From: Actinomucor elegans
Taxonomy: Eukaryota > Mucoromycota > Mucoromycetes > Mucorales > Mucoraceae
Assembly: GCA_026027325.1 (NCBI GenBank)
Contig: JAMSLZ010000004.1
Span: 2,790,001-2,854,000 of the forward strand
Length of the DNA stretch: 64,000 nucleotides
Direction: 5' to 3'
Shown: positions 48,125 to 60,463 of the stretch, piece after piece
Numbering within the stretch: the first letter of the stretch is position 1
Layout of the letters: each line of letters opens with the position of its first letter
Translations under genes and position numbers: made by a program
Notes under the pieces: model-generated
Database searches by the model: none
Seen by the model: only the letters and a program-made list of their open reading frames with translations
Told to the model about the DNA's origin: nothing

Positions 48125-49174
48125 CTAATGGAAACCGTGCTTTTGAATAACAGACTGAAGCTCTTCATCCAGCTTCAAAAGCTTCTTTCGGACTGGTTCA
48201 GGACACATGACATTATAGCTTCTCAATCTCTTGTTCAAGCGATCCATTTCCTTTTCAAAAAAAGATTTTTCCATATGGTTAAATTGCTTTAACAGGGACC
48301 ATTTCTCGATAGAATCCGCTTGCTGTTTCATTTCCTCCATACATCGTTTTACTGCAGAATTCATTTGATATCGAATAGTAGTAATTTCTGTGTCAACCTC
48401 TTGCTGCATGATTACCCAAGGGGGAGCGGCACCATTGCGTTGAATGATACGGTTCAAAAAATATTCAGTGCGGTCAATAAAGGGATTATTAATCAATGGG
48501 TCTTCTACCAAGGGCTTTCCACGTCCAGAAAGATCGTCAAACTCGCCTCTTGCTCTTGCTGCACGAATCCTGGCATCCGAAAGTACACCCAAATCTTCAA
48601 TGCTTCGAGGTTTTTCTTCCAAATCCCAGTCTTCCCAATCCATGTCCTTTTGATTACGCGATTTACTGATATTATCGCTTACATGCACCTTTTCTTCACT
48701 CAAGACAGGCGTTGGGTACTTTCTTTCAAACAAGTAATCCATGGCTGAATCCTTTGCATTGAGTAATCGTTTCTGTTTCATTTCGATCTGCTTCTTTTCA
48801 CGTTCAATCTTTTTGAGCTGTGAGCTCTTTTCTTCTTTTTGAGGTGATGGCGATGGTGGTGCTACGTAATTAGATTGAGGGCGAGGAAGATTTCTTTTAG
48901 CTGCACCTTCAACACGTAAAGGGTGACGGTATTTGTCCATGATCATTCTGAGAACGGAATGATTGACTGGTTCTTCACCATCCCAAGGCTTATCATCGGG
49001 TAACTGCAGTTTTTTAGTCAACATTGTACCTTCATTGTCATCATCTTTGGAGGGCTCAAAAATATTTCGGCTTGTCGAGTAGTGATATATCAAAGGAACT
49101 CGAGTGAGTATAGCCATAGGAGCTAATCGAGTGATAATAGTTGGTAAATGTGCAGTGCAAATAGTACGAAGCAT
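48125..49174 (-). CDS. DUF1992 (DnaJC28-type conserved domain) protein, mitochondrial
   Basis: Single-exon gene of 349 residues, starting at the second in-frame Met of a longer open frame (MLRTICTAHLPTIITRLAPM). That start gives a clear basic, Ser/Thr-rich mitochondrial-type leader; the upstream part overlaps a poly-A stretch and is unlikely to be translated. The N-terminal half is charged and disordered, with a coiled coil rich in Lys and Glu (KKIEREKKQIEMKQKRLLNA). The domain begins at about residue 190: LGVLSDARIRAARARGEFDD, LSGRGKPL, then NRIIQRNGAAPPWV, which are the hallmarks of DUF1992. A helical C-terminus follows. The molecular role of the family is not established; the name comes from a J-domain protein, but no J domain is present here. 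Confidence 0.88.
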   Translation of the reverse strand: MLRTICTAHLPTIITRLAPMAILTRVPLIYHYSTSRNIFEPSKDDDNEGTMLTKKLQLPDDKPWDGEEPVNHSVLRMIMDKYRHPLRVEGAAKRNLPRPQSNYVAPPSPSPQKEEKSSQLKKIEREKKQIEMKQKRLLNAKDSAMDYLFERKYPTPVLSEEKVHVSDNISKSRNQKDMDWEDWDLEEKPRSIEDLGVLSDARIRAARARGEFDDLSGRGKPLVEDPLINNPFIDRTEYFLNRIIQRNGAAPPWVIMQQEVDTEITTIRYQMNSAVKRCMEEMKQQADSIEKWSLLKQFNHMEKSFFEKEMDRLNKRLRSYNVMCPEPVRKKLLKLDEELQSVIQKHGFH

Positions 49175-50189
49175 TATATGTATGATCAAGCGTAGATAGA
49201 AAACGAGTTTCTGGTAAAAAAAAAAAAAAAAGATCTGCATTATATAGGCAACTATCGAGACAATTACTCGGATTATATATGACACATAATGATAATCCGG
49301 ATTTTTCCCTTATCCACAAAGATGAATATCTTTGAAACTTGAGGTTTCAATTGTTTATATACAAAATTATATGTTGAAGACCTGAGAATTTGGAGCATTT
49401 ACCATATGTTTATCAAGTTACAGCTTGAAAGAATTAGTTTGATGCCTTGCCATCTATATTGCACAACAAATAAACGTCCTATCTCATATATAGCTCGATT
49501 TACGTTTGTTATACGTAATTTCTGGTTTGCTTTTCTGGTGGCGTGCTTTTTCATTTAGGCTCATCCGATATTAAGAGTTTAGCCTTAATACATCACTTAT
49601 ACCTTCGCCTTTTAATAAGGATTAAATCCAGATCTATATGATTGGAAAGCGGAAATTAAAATGAGAGTGCGCATGCTGTAGCCAATGTTGAATCCGAAGA
49701 TTTGGATAATCATCTATGGGATCTTTGATGCGACTTGTGCCTAAGGAAAAATTACAATATACTCGAGCTGCTTTCTCATTATTAGTAAAAGACCTGTTGA
49801 AGTATCTAATAGTATAAACACAATAGCAGACTTTTATTTAAAAATAAAAGTTATCTTGAAATTATAGCCTATTTTGAGGTTTTTAGCTTTATATCAAAGA
49901 ACTGCATTTTCTATAGGAGATAAATTACAAAATAAATAGTTACATATGCTTCAAGACTAACACACACTTTTATATTACAAACATGCTCTACCTATCAAGT
50001 ATCTATTACCGAAAGGTATTTACAAAGGTCCTGAAATTGGGCTCAAAAAGGGTCCACCTGTTGAAAATTCATTTTGGGGCTCCACGTGTGCGACGCCCTG
50101 AATTTAAACTTTTCATTATCTCGGGGCGGAAGTTCAAGGGTAGATAGTCATCTTTCTTTCTTTTCATTCATACCAAACTTGATATTATT
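49175..50189. other. Divergent intergenic region, nothing recognised
   Basis: Separates the DUF1992 gene from the carrier gene. A poly-A run lies at 49215-49232. No gene is seen. Confidence 0.45.
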
Positions 50190-51786
50190 ATGGCGCCCTC
50201 TGCTGCTGTAGGTCCTGCTGCAGAGTTGGCCACCGAGGCGCCTAAAAAATGGCACCCAACCTTATTGAAAAGTCAAAACATGCCAGCTTTTCTTCAAACA
50301 CCCTATATGACGGTTTCATCACAATCCTATCAGCAAAAAAAAAAGAAAGCGAAAGAAGTTACTTCTGTCGGTGGAACAACGGCTATTGCTCGAACATTAA
50401 TGATGCAGAGCTTGTATTTATTCTATAGAACACCTATCAAGGTACAATGCATTATGCTGTTACTTTTTTTTTGGCTCTGTTACTGACTAAATTTCTCGAC
50501 AAGTTATTTCGACCTTTAAGAGTAGACTATCTTATCATGGCCAGAGCTCTCATGCCAATGGACGAAATGTCAACAAAACGATTTTCTTTCAGATACACTT
50601 CGATTGGCATGATTACACATGCTGTAAAAACGAAAGGGGTAATTATTTCGCTAATTACCAACAAGAAACAATGACTCAAAATTCTCTTGCGATAGTGGAA
50701 CTTTATACCTCGACATATATTACCGCCTCTAATAGCAAATACACTAATTGGCACTGTATTATATACCACTTATATTGCAACCTTACCGATATTCCATCCA
50801 CCTAGTTCATTTCAACTTCATCGACCTTTCCCCCCTCCACCTTATAGCTCAGTATTCATGGCTGGTAAAGCTTATTGATGCATTATGTATTTCGATATTT
50901 ACCGCGCGTTTTTGAATAGGATGTCTTGCTGGAGCAGCACAATCAGTAGTAGCAACGCCGTTGGATTCATTAAAGGTCCGGTTCGAAGTCAGTGATCTTT
51001 TAGAAGGAAAGCATCGATCCATGTATCAATTTGCAAAATCTACTTTGAAGGAATTGGGCATAGCTAGTGCTTATCGTGGATTTCCACTTACTTTACTAAG
51101 GGTAAACCGTATGACATGTGCTTAGTTAAAGTACAATTAACCTGATGCATATTTTAATTAGGATTCTTTGGCTTGTGGTTTATTTTTTGCTACGTTTGAA
51201 TGGGTAAAACAGCAGGGCTACTATTACTTCTTGGATGAAATGTATGGATTGCAAGTAGATTCGAGAAATACATTAAATGAAATCGAGAAGGGCTGGAATG
51301 AAGTGCATAAGATGAGTGAGGAAGATCAACATCAGATCATATCTGCTTCCGGGAAAAAAGCAGAGAGACCTCCATTAATGCTAGAACCGCTGTTTGTCAT
51401 TTTGGCTGGTGCTACTGCAGCAGTGGTATATATAGCACGATACTTGATCAATTGAATTGGTTAACTAAGAAACACAACTTGAATAGGCTTATCAAACGAT
51501 CGAACATCCGCTTTCCAAGATTCACAGCATATTTTACATTGAAGAAGGACAGTCAGAATTCACAAACAAGTCAACGCGTGAGCCAGTTAAAGATTTATAT
51601 AGACGGACCTGGAAGCAATGTAAAGCTCAAGTGAAACTCAATGGGGGCAGCTGGAGAAGATTTCTTTATCAAGAATTTGGCAGTACAGTAGTGCGAGTTG
51701 TGCCTGCAACCAGTGTAGGTTTTTTGGTATTTGAGCTTGTAAAACGTGAAGTGGATTTCAGAAGCATCGACTTTGATTCCTTGTAG
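50190..51786 (+). CDS. Atypical mitochondrial carrier-family protein
   Basis: Exons are 50190-50441, 50504-50638, 50696-50864, 50920-51101, 51162-51425 and 51487-51786 (433 residues, frame kept across all joins). The middle contains a good carrier repeat: GCLAGAAQSVVATPLDSLKV (P-x-D-x-x-(K/R) motif) and YRGFPLTLLRDSLACGLFFA. The last repeat has a weak signature, AYQTIEHPLSKIHSIFYIEE, where Ser replaces the usual acidic residue. The first repeat is hardly recognisable (YRTPIKLFRPLRVDYLIMAR). The N-terminus is Ala/Pro-rich without an obvious presequence. Such degenerate carriers include Ugo1/SLC25A46, which act in the outer membrane rather than transporting solutes, but membership there is not shown. 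The C-terminus is TSVGFLVFELVKRE and onward. Function is open. Confidence 0.85.
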
Positions 51787-52165
51787 AAAATAAGAACCCT
51801 TTTTTTATAAATTTGTATTATACTCTTTCTCTATATATCTATTACTACCGTAACTCTATATAAACAGCTTTTAAATAATAAACTAATATCTATTGTAAGT
51901 CTTTATTTTGTGTATGAAGTGTTGGTATGCATTATGAGGCAGTGGCTGGTTGTTGAGCATAATGATGTGAAATTTTGTTAAAATGCAGATAGCCAATGAA
52001 AAGCAAGGGCCCGGTGAGCGAACCTAATTTCTGCCAAATTAGTTCTTGTATGATTAAAAAAAAGCATCAAGCCACGTTGAACTATGGATAACAAAGATAG
52101 GTTAGAATCCGTGCCTATAAATCATATTTAACGCTGTTAAAATTGAAGCAAGTGTATTCCATTAT

Positions 52166-52168
<3 letters not shown>

Positions 52169-52200
<32 letters not shown>
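52169..52200 (+). repeat. 32-base poly-A tract
   Basis: Uninterrupted A run. The preceding 100 bp have no clear polyadenylation signal and do not match the sequence before the poly-T at 31145, so the two tracts are not shown to be related. Confidence 0.8.
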
Positions 52201-52202
<2 letters not shown>

Positions 52203-52499
52203 ATCAATCTGCAAAAAACACATTACTTGAGGATATGTACAATAAAATGATGTATCGAGGGATGTGTATTTGATTTGATATTTTGTTTAATTAATGAGGT
52301 AATCGTGATAAAAGACGTTGCCTAAGCTTTTTAAAGAATGACTATACCTTCTCTGGCGCTTGATATATAATAAAGCCAAAATAAAAACATCTTTTCTTCT
52401 CTTTATTGTATCGATAGCCTATCTTTAAAATGCGTTTTGTATATTTAAACGTAGTAGTTATTATTTGTGATAGGCTCTAAAACCAGTATCTCTACATTT

Positions 52500-52930
52500 T
52501 TTTTTTGTTTAATATCGCATCTAGCAACCAGTACTTGCTTAAAATGTTTTTCTGCATCTACTATAATTATTATTTGACTGAAGTACAATGATAGGCTGTA
52601 TGCTGCCTATAGCTGTAAATTATTGATATTTCTTGTGAACTGATTTCAATGATGACAGTTCTCTTGATCTACCCCAGTTTAATATTTCATCTAATAGTCA
52701 ACGCATGTTCAGAATGAGCTGCTGCATCTATATTAGGACTACGATTTAACTGGTGTGCAATCAGTATACTATACTGCTCATAAAGAGCATATGTTTTCGT
52801 TTATCTAGGCTATATTGCCATCAATAGATCTCTCAGCAGGTACAGTGAAGTGTTGCATCTGGTTAGTGCTCACTATCCAGAATTAACTACTGCATCTATT
52901 TGAATTTGACCTATTATACTATCCATTTGA
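52500..52930 (+). repeat. ~170-bp-period degenerate repeat array, three units
   Basis: CTGCATCTA recurs at 52552, 52722 and (as CTGCATCTATT) 52890, spacings of 170 and 168 bp. The block before it is CAGAATGAGCTG in unit two and CAGAATTAACTA in unit three. The intervening DNA includes the segment shared with 31450-31560. Orientation matches the units at 10150 and 14360. Confidence 0.7.
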
Positions 52931-53325
52931 TTGTAGATTAAGGACCACCAACGCCAAAAGAACTTTAAATACGTAGAATGAGGTTTAGCTTTTCGTTCTC
53001 TTGCACGGTTTCTTATTCTATTCGCTCAAGTGTTAAAAATATCTACGACATACAACGTATATAGAGTAATACAATAAGTTGATGTGAATGTACTTTTATA
53101 GTTAACCTACTTGACTGTATTTTCAGAAAAAGGAAAAAAAAAATAGGGTACACAGGGCCCAGTGTGCTTTGATGCTTTAGCAGACATTCTGGTAACTAAA
53201 GAGCCTGTTAACAAAGCTTACACGAAATTGAATTGTATGCGCTGTAAAAGACCCAGTCGTTCTCAAGTCAAACACAAGATAACAAAGAGGCGTAATATAT
53301 AGTTACGTGTTTACTTTATTACAAT

Positions 53326-54327
53326 TTATTTCACTCTGTTCAACTTGTCAGTAATACCAACAAGCTTGTTATTGATAGGGTCCACCTTGTTAACAGTTTT
53401 ACCCAATTCGGTATTTTGACGGTCTAATTCGGTATTCATAGTGACAGCCATGTTTTTGAGTCTAGCTGTAGCATCACCCAGCAAATCCAAGTTGTGATCC
53501 AATTCATCCTCAATAGCGTCGTCTTCAGAATCTTCTTCAAATTGATAACGACGACGGTCTGCTTCAGAACGGCCTCTACGCTCAGATCGGGTTTGACTAC
53601 TGTTTTGGCGGGCAGTTTCTTGAATACGAGCCTGTGATTCATATTCAAATTGACGAATATTATCACGCTCAGCCATATGCTCAGCATGCTCCTTTTGTTT
53701 AGCCTCCAAACGCTCCTTATCCTTTCTTCTAAAGGGATTTGAGACGACAGGGATAAAAATGGATCTGTTTAATTGCTTCAATTCGTCTGCTTGATTTGAG
53801 GCCCTGTCCGTATACGCTTTAGACATATCCAAGTGGCGGTTGACATTGGCAATTTGAGCTATTAATACCGCTAATGAGTTACACGAAACTTATAAAAAAG
53901 TTATTAATTGAACATTACATGACTGTTGACCAAGCATATTCATGGTTTGAGCAGCAGTAGCCTCCGTTTCATGGATCTTTTGAAGGGCAAGACGTGTACT
54001 TGCTAAAGAGTCTTGCTTGATGTTTTTGATTTGTTGTTTCATACCAGCCACTTTGACCTCTTCGTCTTCATCGTCGTCTTCTTCATAATTACCATAATCT
54101 CGAGTATGTTGTTGAGATCTATAAGATTCTTGTCTACCGCCCATAAGTTGGTCTCTTTGGTCTACTTCATTATGACCGTAGCGTCCTTGGGATTGGGTAT
54201 ATTCTTGTTGAGGCTGAGAGGTATAAGAAGGAGCAGGTGAATAAGATGGAGCAGGCGAGCCAGGTTGGCTGCTTGAATCAAATGGGTTAGTGGATTCTTC
54301 CTTTTTTTCCTTCTTTCTCCAAAACAT
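53326..54327 (-). CDS. Sec9/SNAP-25-type Qbc SNARE
   Basis: Plasma-membrane t-SNARE light chain needed for exocytosis. Exons in transcript order are 54327-53919 and 53858-53326 (313 residues). Residues 1-75 are a Pro/Ser/Tyr/Gln-rich, probably disordered region beginning MFWRKKEKKEESTNPFD; the NPF tripeptide recurs later (SNPFRRKD). The first SNARE helix runs from about residue 95, with RLALQKIHETEATAAQTMNM and then LGQQSSQIANVNRHLDMSK, joined across the intron. The second is at the C-terminus: LDHNLDLLGDATARLKNMAV, then NTELDRQNTELGKTVNKVDP; the zero-layer Gln lies in DRQN. There is no membrane anchor and no palmitoylation Cys cluster, as in yeast Sec9. A charged linker with many Arg/Glu residues joins the helices. 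The intron donor is T|GTAATG. Confidence 0.93.
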
Positions 54328-54493
54328 AATGATATGATATTTAAACTATTAGTTAAAAGAAAGAAAGAAAGAAAGAAAAAAAAAAGGTGGTTATATTTCT
54401 TTATTTATATGTGCTCCTTGCGTCTTTTTTTTTTTTTTTTTCTATTATTAGTCTCAGGTCCACCTATCAAAAGCCGAGATGATATGTACAAGT

Positions 54494-57400
54494 TTATAGT
54501 CTACCGTCAAGCTCATGAGATTCACTGATATCCAATGAACTACGGTTCTGTAATTGCGTATAAGCTTGCTGTTGAGGTCTTCGAGCATTTGTCTTTCGAC
54601 TCAACCAAGAAGAAAACTTATCAAAGATACCACCACATTCTCTTGAATAGTGCACTGGTGCTGGAGAATCAGCGCTCTCAATTCTAGCCGTGTACTTTAG
54701 CACATCCTTGACTGTCACTAATCCTCGAAGTTTGCCTCGCTCTTCCAAGAGCACAACGCGTGGCCCTAGTTGCTTAAACATATCCATCACAGTTTCTAAA
54801 TACAATCGAGGATGCACAGTAATAGGAGTTTGATCCATATAAGATCCAAAATCCAGTACATCAGAAGAACCTATTAAGTCTCGGTTTGCACTGTCATCTT
54901 CGTCATCACCAATGTTGGTCAGAATTTCTGGTTCATCACCATCAGCAGTAAATCTACAGATAGTTTCATCGTGTGCTTTCTTATTGACGCGTGCTTTTTC
55001 TAAGCATTATGTTAGTTTCTTTATCAATCAGGTATCGCTTTGAATTACCTATGAGATAGCGTAGTTCAGATCGACCTATATAACCTATCAAAACCATGGA
55101 ACGCAAGTCATCCACAACAGGGAAACCTTGGAAGTTGGTATTCTCTAGGATAGTTTCTAATGAAAAGTATAAATAATATGGACGTAGTGAATTCACTATG
55201 CTGCTTACCGATACTGCGAAAAGTCATGCCAGCAGCAGTCATCACTGTCATGTTTTCCTGCATGACATGAGACACTATTGTTGCAATAAGTATGGCTGCC
55301 GATCATCATCCTACTTGTATCTTACCTGGTACACCAAACACTTGTTCATCGTTATCAAGAATAGGATAGCCATTTAACCGAATATAACGTTCAGCAATAC
55401 CTCCAGATCCAAACCAATCCCCAACTGCACGGGTAATCATCAAGGCAATCTACAAAGGTACATGTTAGCCTACATACTGTATCTTGTTGTGAATACATTA
55501 CCATGGTGGGCAAAATGTATGTAATCTGACCTGTCAGTTCAAACATGATTACCACGACAGACACTATTCCAACAAATAATTAGAGTTATTGGTTTGCTAT
55601 ACCATCAGCTCCATCCTCCTTACCTGTAATTCTCATCACACCACTATAGAATTATTAGCAAGTAATTCAGCACAAGTGTTCTTTAGGCTTACCATAGTGC
55701 TGCTGCTGCGCCAAGAAATGCGTATGTTCCTGGAGTAATACACTGTAAAGCAATAAAGAGATCAGTTTCCAATTCATTTCTATTCTTTTTGAATCTTACA
55801 GGCATATCTGGTCGACAAGAAGCAAACAAAAAGAATTCTGGATCAGACCTAATAAATCATCTATATAAGCAACCATAAGGTACATCTTGTTGAAAAGCTT
55901 ACTCTTGCCAAGACTTGACTAGCAATCCAATCATTCTACCAAATGTAGCTCCAATAGCCATGGAAGGTACAAAAATACCACAAGGCACCCTGGCGCCATA
56001 ACTCATAATAGTACCAAAGCATCTTAGAGCGGTCGCTATAAACAATAAAACAACCATGCGTCCTGTTTCACTTTTACTATCAAGCAATACGATTTAGCTT
56101 GAATGCAGTTGCAGAAACTAGCAAAACTTACTCGCAAAGTCCATGGTAGTTTTCAGTACCTGCACCTTCACATTCTCTGAAAAGAATACCCATGATTTCA
56201 GTCATATCAATACGTAAAAAGACATTCGGATAAGCAATCACAGCAGTTACAAACGCAAGTACACCAGCTTCTGCAATAGGATAGTTTTTCAAGACGTTCT
56301 TTCTGAATTGGGCTACAATCAGATTGTATTTGATCACCAATGCACCATACAGACCCTACTATACTTTGAATATGGTAGTTGATACACTAAACAAAGATAC
56401 TTACGCCAAACAATCCAATCACTAGCACAAACAAGTATTCGAAAAAATGCCAATCACGATCATAGCTTACTTGAAACATGACCAGTTTTCCAGTTCTGAA
56501 AGGATTCATAGCCTAAAAGCCAGTTGAGTCGATTGCTGCTGTAAAGCAATCCATATTCAATATACCTGCAAAACAATAGTGGCAATCATAGCACAAAAGA
56601 AACTTTTCCACATGGTCCTATTAGGAAACGTAGTGCTCATCTCTTCCAATGCAAACAATACACCCCCAATAGGAGAGCCAAAAGCAACTGCTACACCAGC
56701 AGCACTTGAGGCCGTCAGGATCTCTCTCATTTCAGCTACAATCCAAAGAGTTGAGGGGGATAGAATAAAGAAAACACACATTTCTTACCTTTGCTTGTCT
56801 TGAATTTCTTGAAACATCTTGAAATGACATTGCCTACACAACAAGCCATATGAACTGATGGTCCTTCTTTACCAATAGACAAATTGGATGCTACAGCCAT
56901 TGTCTATTTTTTTTTCTTTGTATAAGTATTGTTATACATACACACAAGGTCATGTAATATACGTACCAAGCCAATACTTTTCATCACTAAAGTCCATCCG
57001 CCCAAGAACCCTTTCATCACGAACCCAGCTATCAAAAAAAAAAAAAAAAACATTCAGTACATGACAGATTCGAAACATTTCCGTTGCTCAACATACCAAT
57101 AATGCATTTAATTTCTGAAATACCCGATCCAGCAGCATAAGGTGCAAACATTTTTACAAGATAAGCACAAGTTGTAGCAAACAAAGTCTATGTAGATATA
57201 TACTGGTGAGTTTTGAAGAAGCTTTTGCCCAAATATCAATACATTACTGCCCATCCCACATAAAAAATCCACTTGATAATATATACATCAGGTCCTAAAT
57301 AGATAAACTCACTCCAGGCCGTCCAATCATCACAACCACCGCCACCACCTACAGATCATACAGCATGAATATATTTTTCAATTGTGTATAAAACTTCAAC

Positions 57401-57893
57401 TGGCATACCTTCATCTTCAATTTCCCAGCAACAGAACTTTTGATTGAGCCACCACGCGCTTGAACAGTATCCCAACTTGATATCTGATAGCCAGTCTGTT
57501 ACAATGGCAATCAAAGCCGACATGAGACCAATAGCAGCACCTATAAAAAGGCAAATGGTTTACTTTTAATTTCGTTACCATGTATTCCAACATGTGCCTT
57601 ACCAACAAGTAACACAACTATCCAAGATTCTGTCTGTTCAAAAGTTAAATGCCACCAGGCACGCCAGGACTTGTCATTGACATTACGGTTTTGTACAGAT
57701 GACTGACGGTACCTTTCCAAAATAGCATCCTTGACCCAATCTAGATAAGATAGATCAGCTATTATGCATAAAAAATAAAACGCGTGGCATGTTTTTTTTT
57801 ACCAGTGGTGCTGAAATCTTCATAACGTCTAATTTGCTCTAATTCTTCTTCAATGTGGGCATTGTTGGAAGTACTACGTGCATGTCCACTCAT
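54494..57893 (-). CDS. CLC-family chloride channel/proton exchanger (Gef1-like)
   Basis: Intracellular-type CLC protein, probably of Golgi, endosome or vacuole membranes. The start is the ATG at 57893 ([20 protein letters not shown]); more than a dozen short exons run to the stop at 54494, giving roughly 750 residues. Recognisable blocks in order: a cytoplasmic N-terminus, [17 protein letters not shown] entering helix B, the Cys-containing loop with [24 protein letters not shown] (selectivity motif, with Ser as in yeast Gef1), [14 protein letters not shown] (gating glutamate), [20 protein letters not shown] then [18 protein letters not shown], and [17 protein letters not shown]. The cytoplasmic C-terminus has two CBS domains (FQGFPVVDD...[10 protein letters not shown] and [20 protein letters not shown]). 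The glutamate in ALEEMS is at the position of the proton glutamate of exchangers, so exchange is more likely than channel activity; this is an inference. Exon edges are approximate. Confidence 0.92.
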
Positions 57894-59237
57894 GACGAAA
57901 AATTACAATAATTAATTAACAAAGGCTTTGGTTATAACCTTGTGTTTATTAAAAAAAAAAAAGTTTATATGGTAAGCGTAAAAGGGGTCTAGAATGAATG
58001 CGGTGTTTTTTCAGTTGAAAGCGCTTTTGGTTGGTTGGAAACATGAATGCGATCCGTGAAATCGATCCAAATATCAAAATTGCAATTATATCAAGACTAA
58101 ATCCAGATCAGGGATTGAATTTCTGGAGTCAGATAGGACGAAAGATTTTATTTTTAATCCATTGATATTTGTAACTATGCATGAAGGAGAGCAGATGGTA
58201 GATGCTATAATAGATGCAGACTTTCTGGGCGTTCGTTTTATTGGCCATCGGAGATGGAACCATAAAGTGCAGTGTTGTTGTACGTGACCTGCCTGGGGAA
58301 GGGATTTTGAGCGGATGAAAGTACTTGATAGAGATCATGCAACTATGTTATCTCTATAATAGAATATACGTGTATGTATATATTTGAGGTACAGGGTATA
58401 TCTAGGAGCTAATGCTTTTTCATGTTTACCTATTTCTTTAAAAAAACATCATGTAACTTTGATTGTATAGTATATTTTACTCCTTGGAACTAGTTTTTAC
58501 TTTTTGTTCTATTTCAAATGATATGCCATTTCAAATAAAATGAGGCTCTCTACCATGTCTGTTAGTATTATAAGGCCGAATTATGTATTTGCCATATTCA
58601 TTTTTTTTGATGCATTGACTAATTAAGAAAAAATGTCGAGAACATTGCTAGTGCTATGCTGATGCCGCACAATGAGTAATTCATGCTGAGGATAATATTC
58701 TGCATCCGATCTAGGTTCAGTACAAATGGGTGTATTGTTACACATTACTCTTCCTGTAACTTGACGATGAAGTCCCTTCGTTCATCTAATAGGAAATTCT
58801 TAACCTTCAGGTATAATAATATGACAAATGCCTTTTACTCTAACATCACTATGGGCGGATGACGATATATTCTGGTCGGTACTAAATCAGAATAGCTTCC
58901 GTCGGTTGTAAAGACTGAACTACACTCAGCTATATATGCTTGAATTGACCATGCATCGAAATAACAGTACAATGGATGTTAGTGGTAATTGATTGTTCGC
59001 GTGGTGATTATCAAACCGATTAACATAATTGGGTTTGCAAGAGGCCTTTTTTTTTTTTGGTGTGTGTCATTATTTGCTTCATTAATAATATAAGACCCAT
59101 TCTATAAGCTATGTGTTCTTTATGAATAAAGATGTATATATAGATATAGATATAGATATCAAACCTCAATAGTGTAATTAATGGTCTAGATTATCACTTT
59201 TATTTCGTTTATTACTAAATTATTATCTACTATCACT
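57894..59237. other. Intergenic, no supported gene
   Basis: Upstream flank of the CLC gene. A GATATA hexamer microsatellite lies at 59137-59158. A short minus-strand frame at 58129-58338 has no motif. Confidence 0.5.
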
Positions 59238-59543
59238 ATGCATTTCTCTAAAAAAAAATTCATGAAAGCTTTGCTTGAAAAGTCTGTCAAGCTCGCAGAA
59301 AACTACTATGCTATGCCTTCTCCAAAAAATGTTATGAAAGCCACAGTGAAAAAGCCTGTAAACCTGGTGCAAAGGGCCTATCAAAACTTGAAACAGAAAG
59401 TCGGGAGTACTGGTAGTAATGTGAGAAAAGAAGCAAAGCAGTCAAAAAAATGGCAAAAAAAGCACCAAGAAATCCAGGAAGAACAGCAACAGCAGCAAGA
59501 AAAGCTACAGGATCAAAGAGTGCAGCAATTGGCACAGGTTTAA
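59238..59543 (+). CDS. Orphan basic, Gln/Lys-rich coiled-coil protein
   Basis: Single exon of 101 residues from MHFSKKKFMKALLEKSVKLA. The first half is basic with PSPKNVMKATVKKPVN; the second half is a Lys/Glu/Gln helix (KKWQKKHQEIQEEQQQQQEK) ending QLAQV. No domain is recognised. The ATG context and single clean stop support coding, but composition-biased frames of this size can arise by chance. The opposite-strand frame is hydrophobic and treated as a shadow. Confidence 0.45.
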   Translation: MHFSKKKFMKALLEKSVKLAENYYAMPSPKNVMKATVKKPVNLVQRAYQNLKQKVGSTGSNVRKEAKQSKKWQKKHQEIQEEQQQQQEKLQDQRVQQLAQV

Positions 59544-60463
59544 TTATATATGGCTGCCAAGTGGTGTAACAATAAACATTAGTCATAGTGGCGAAAATAA
59601 AAATGAATAGGGTGCATAACGCGTAATTACTAGATATCTGGAAATTGAACAATAAAGTAACATACCAGAGGGGACTCACTTCATAAACTGTTCGCAATGC
59701 TTCATAAAACAGTGGTGTATTCATTGGATGATATTAGGCATAAGAAAAGTTTTCCGATCCGAGTTGCAGGAATGACGAGAAGGAATAAGGAACATACGGA
59801 TTTAAACAATTCTTAAAAAAAACTAGTCAGCGTGCAGCATATTAATTAAAAGATCCCTCTCCAAAAAAAAAGAAAAAGGAAGGCAAAAGAAAGATGACGC
59901 AAGTTTAAGAAAACAAGACCTTAATAAAGAAGTTCTCTACTAAATAAGATCATTCGCCGTCTTCCATGCTGCTTGTAGATGTGCTTAGCGGAAAGAATAT
60001 TCCCATCGAATAATTCATTCATTAAAATCTAGACTTGCCCTTTTTTCCCTCTGAAATCAAAGATGTCCAAGTGTAAAAAAATACCAAAAAAAAGACTCGC
60101 TTGGTATAAAGCTCATCGTTATTGGACAGTTGATGCTTGAAAACCCGTAGTCGTCAGATGAGACCAAAATATATTGTTTCAATACGGATGGACACACTTG
60201 GGATGATCAAACGTTGCAGCCGCGACGTATTAGTGCTACAGTCAACCCTTGGAGAGATAGTGCTTCATGTGTCCTCATACCAGCCATACACTGTCACACA
60301 AAAGAATATTGGATTGTGACAGTTTGGTCCGGCCGATCTTAATACAAATCGACGTTTCTATAATTAATATCTCTCACAGAGGTGCACATTTCATTACATT
60401 CTATATAAATCGCACGAGGTTTTTTCCTTTGCGTTTAATATTCAATTTTTATTTTCTTGTTAC
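59544..60463. other. Intergenic with TATA box of the next gene
   Basis: No gene is supported. A TATATAAAT motif at 60402-60410 lies about 54 bp before the ATG of the 570-residue orphan. Confidence 0.5.
60402..60410 (+). promoter_or_regulatory. TATA box of orphan membrane-protein gene
   Basis: TATATAAAT, about 54 bp upstream of the start codon, the usual distance in this window. Confidence 0.5.

Larger units (their letters stand above)
51787..53325. other. Intergenic with poly-A tract and ~170-bp repeats
   Basis: 3' flanks of two convergent genes. Contains a 32-base poly-A at 52169-52200 and a three-unit repeat array at 52500-52930. No gene is supported. Confidence 0.55.
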
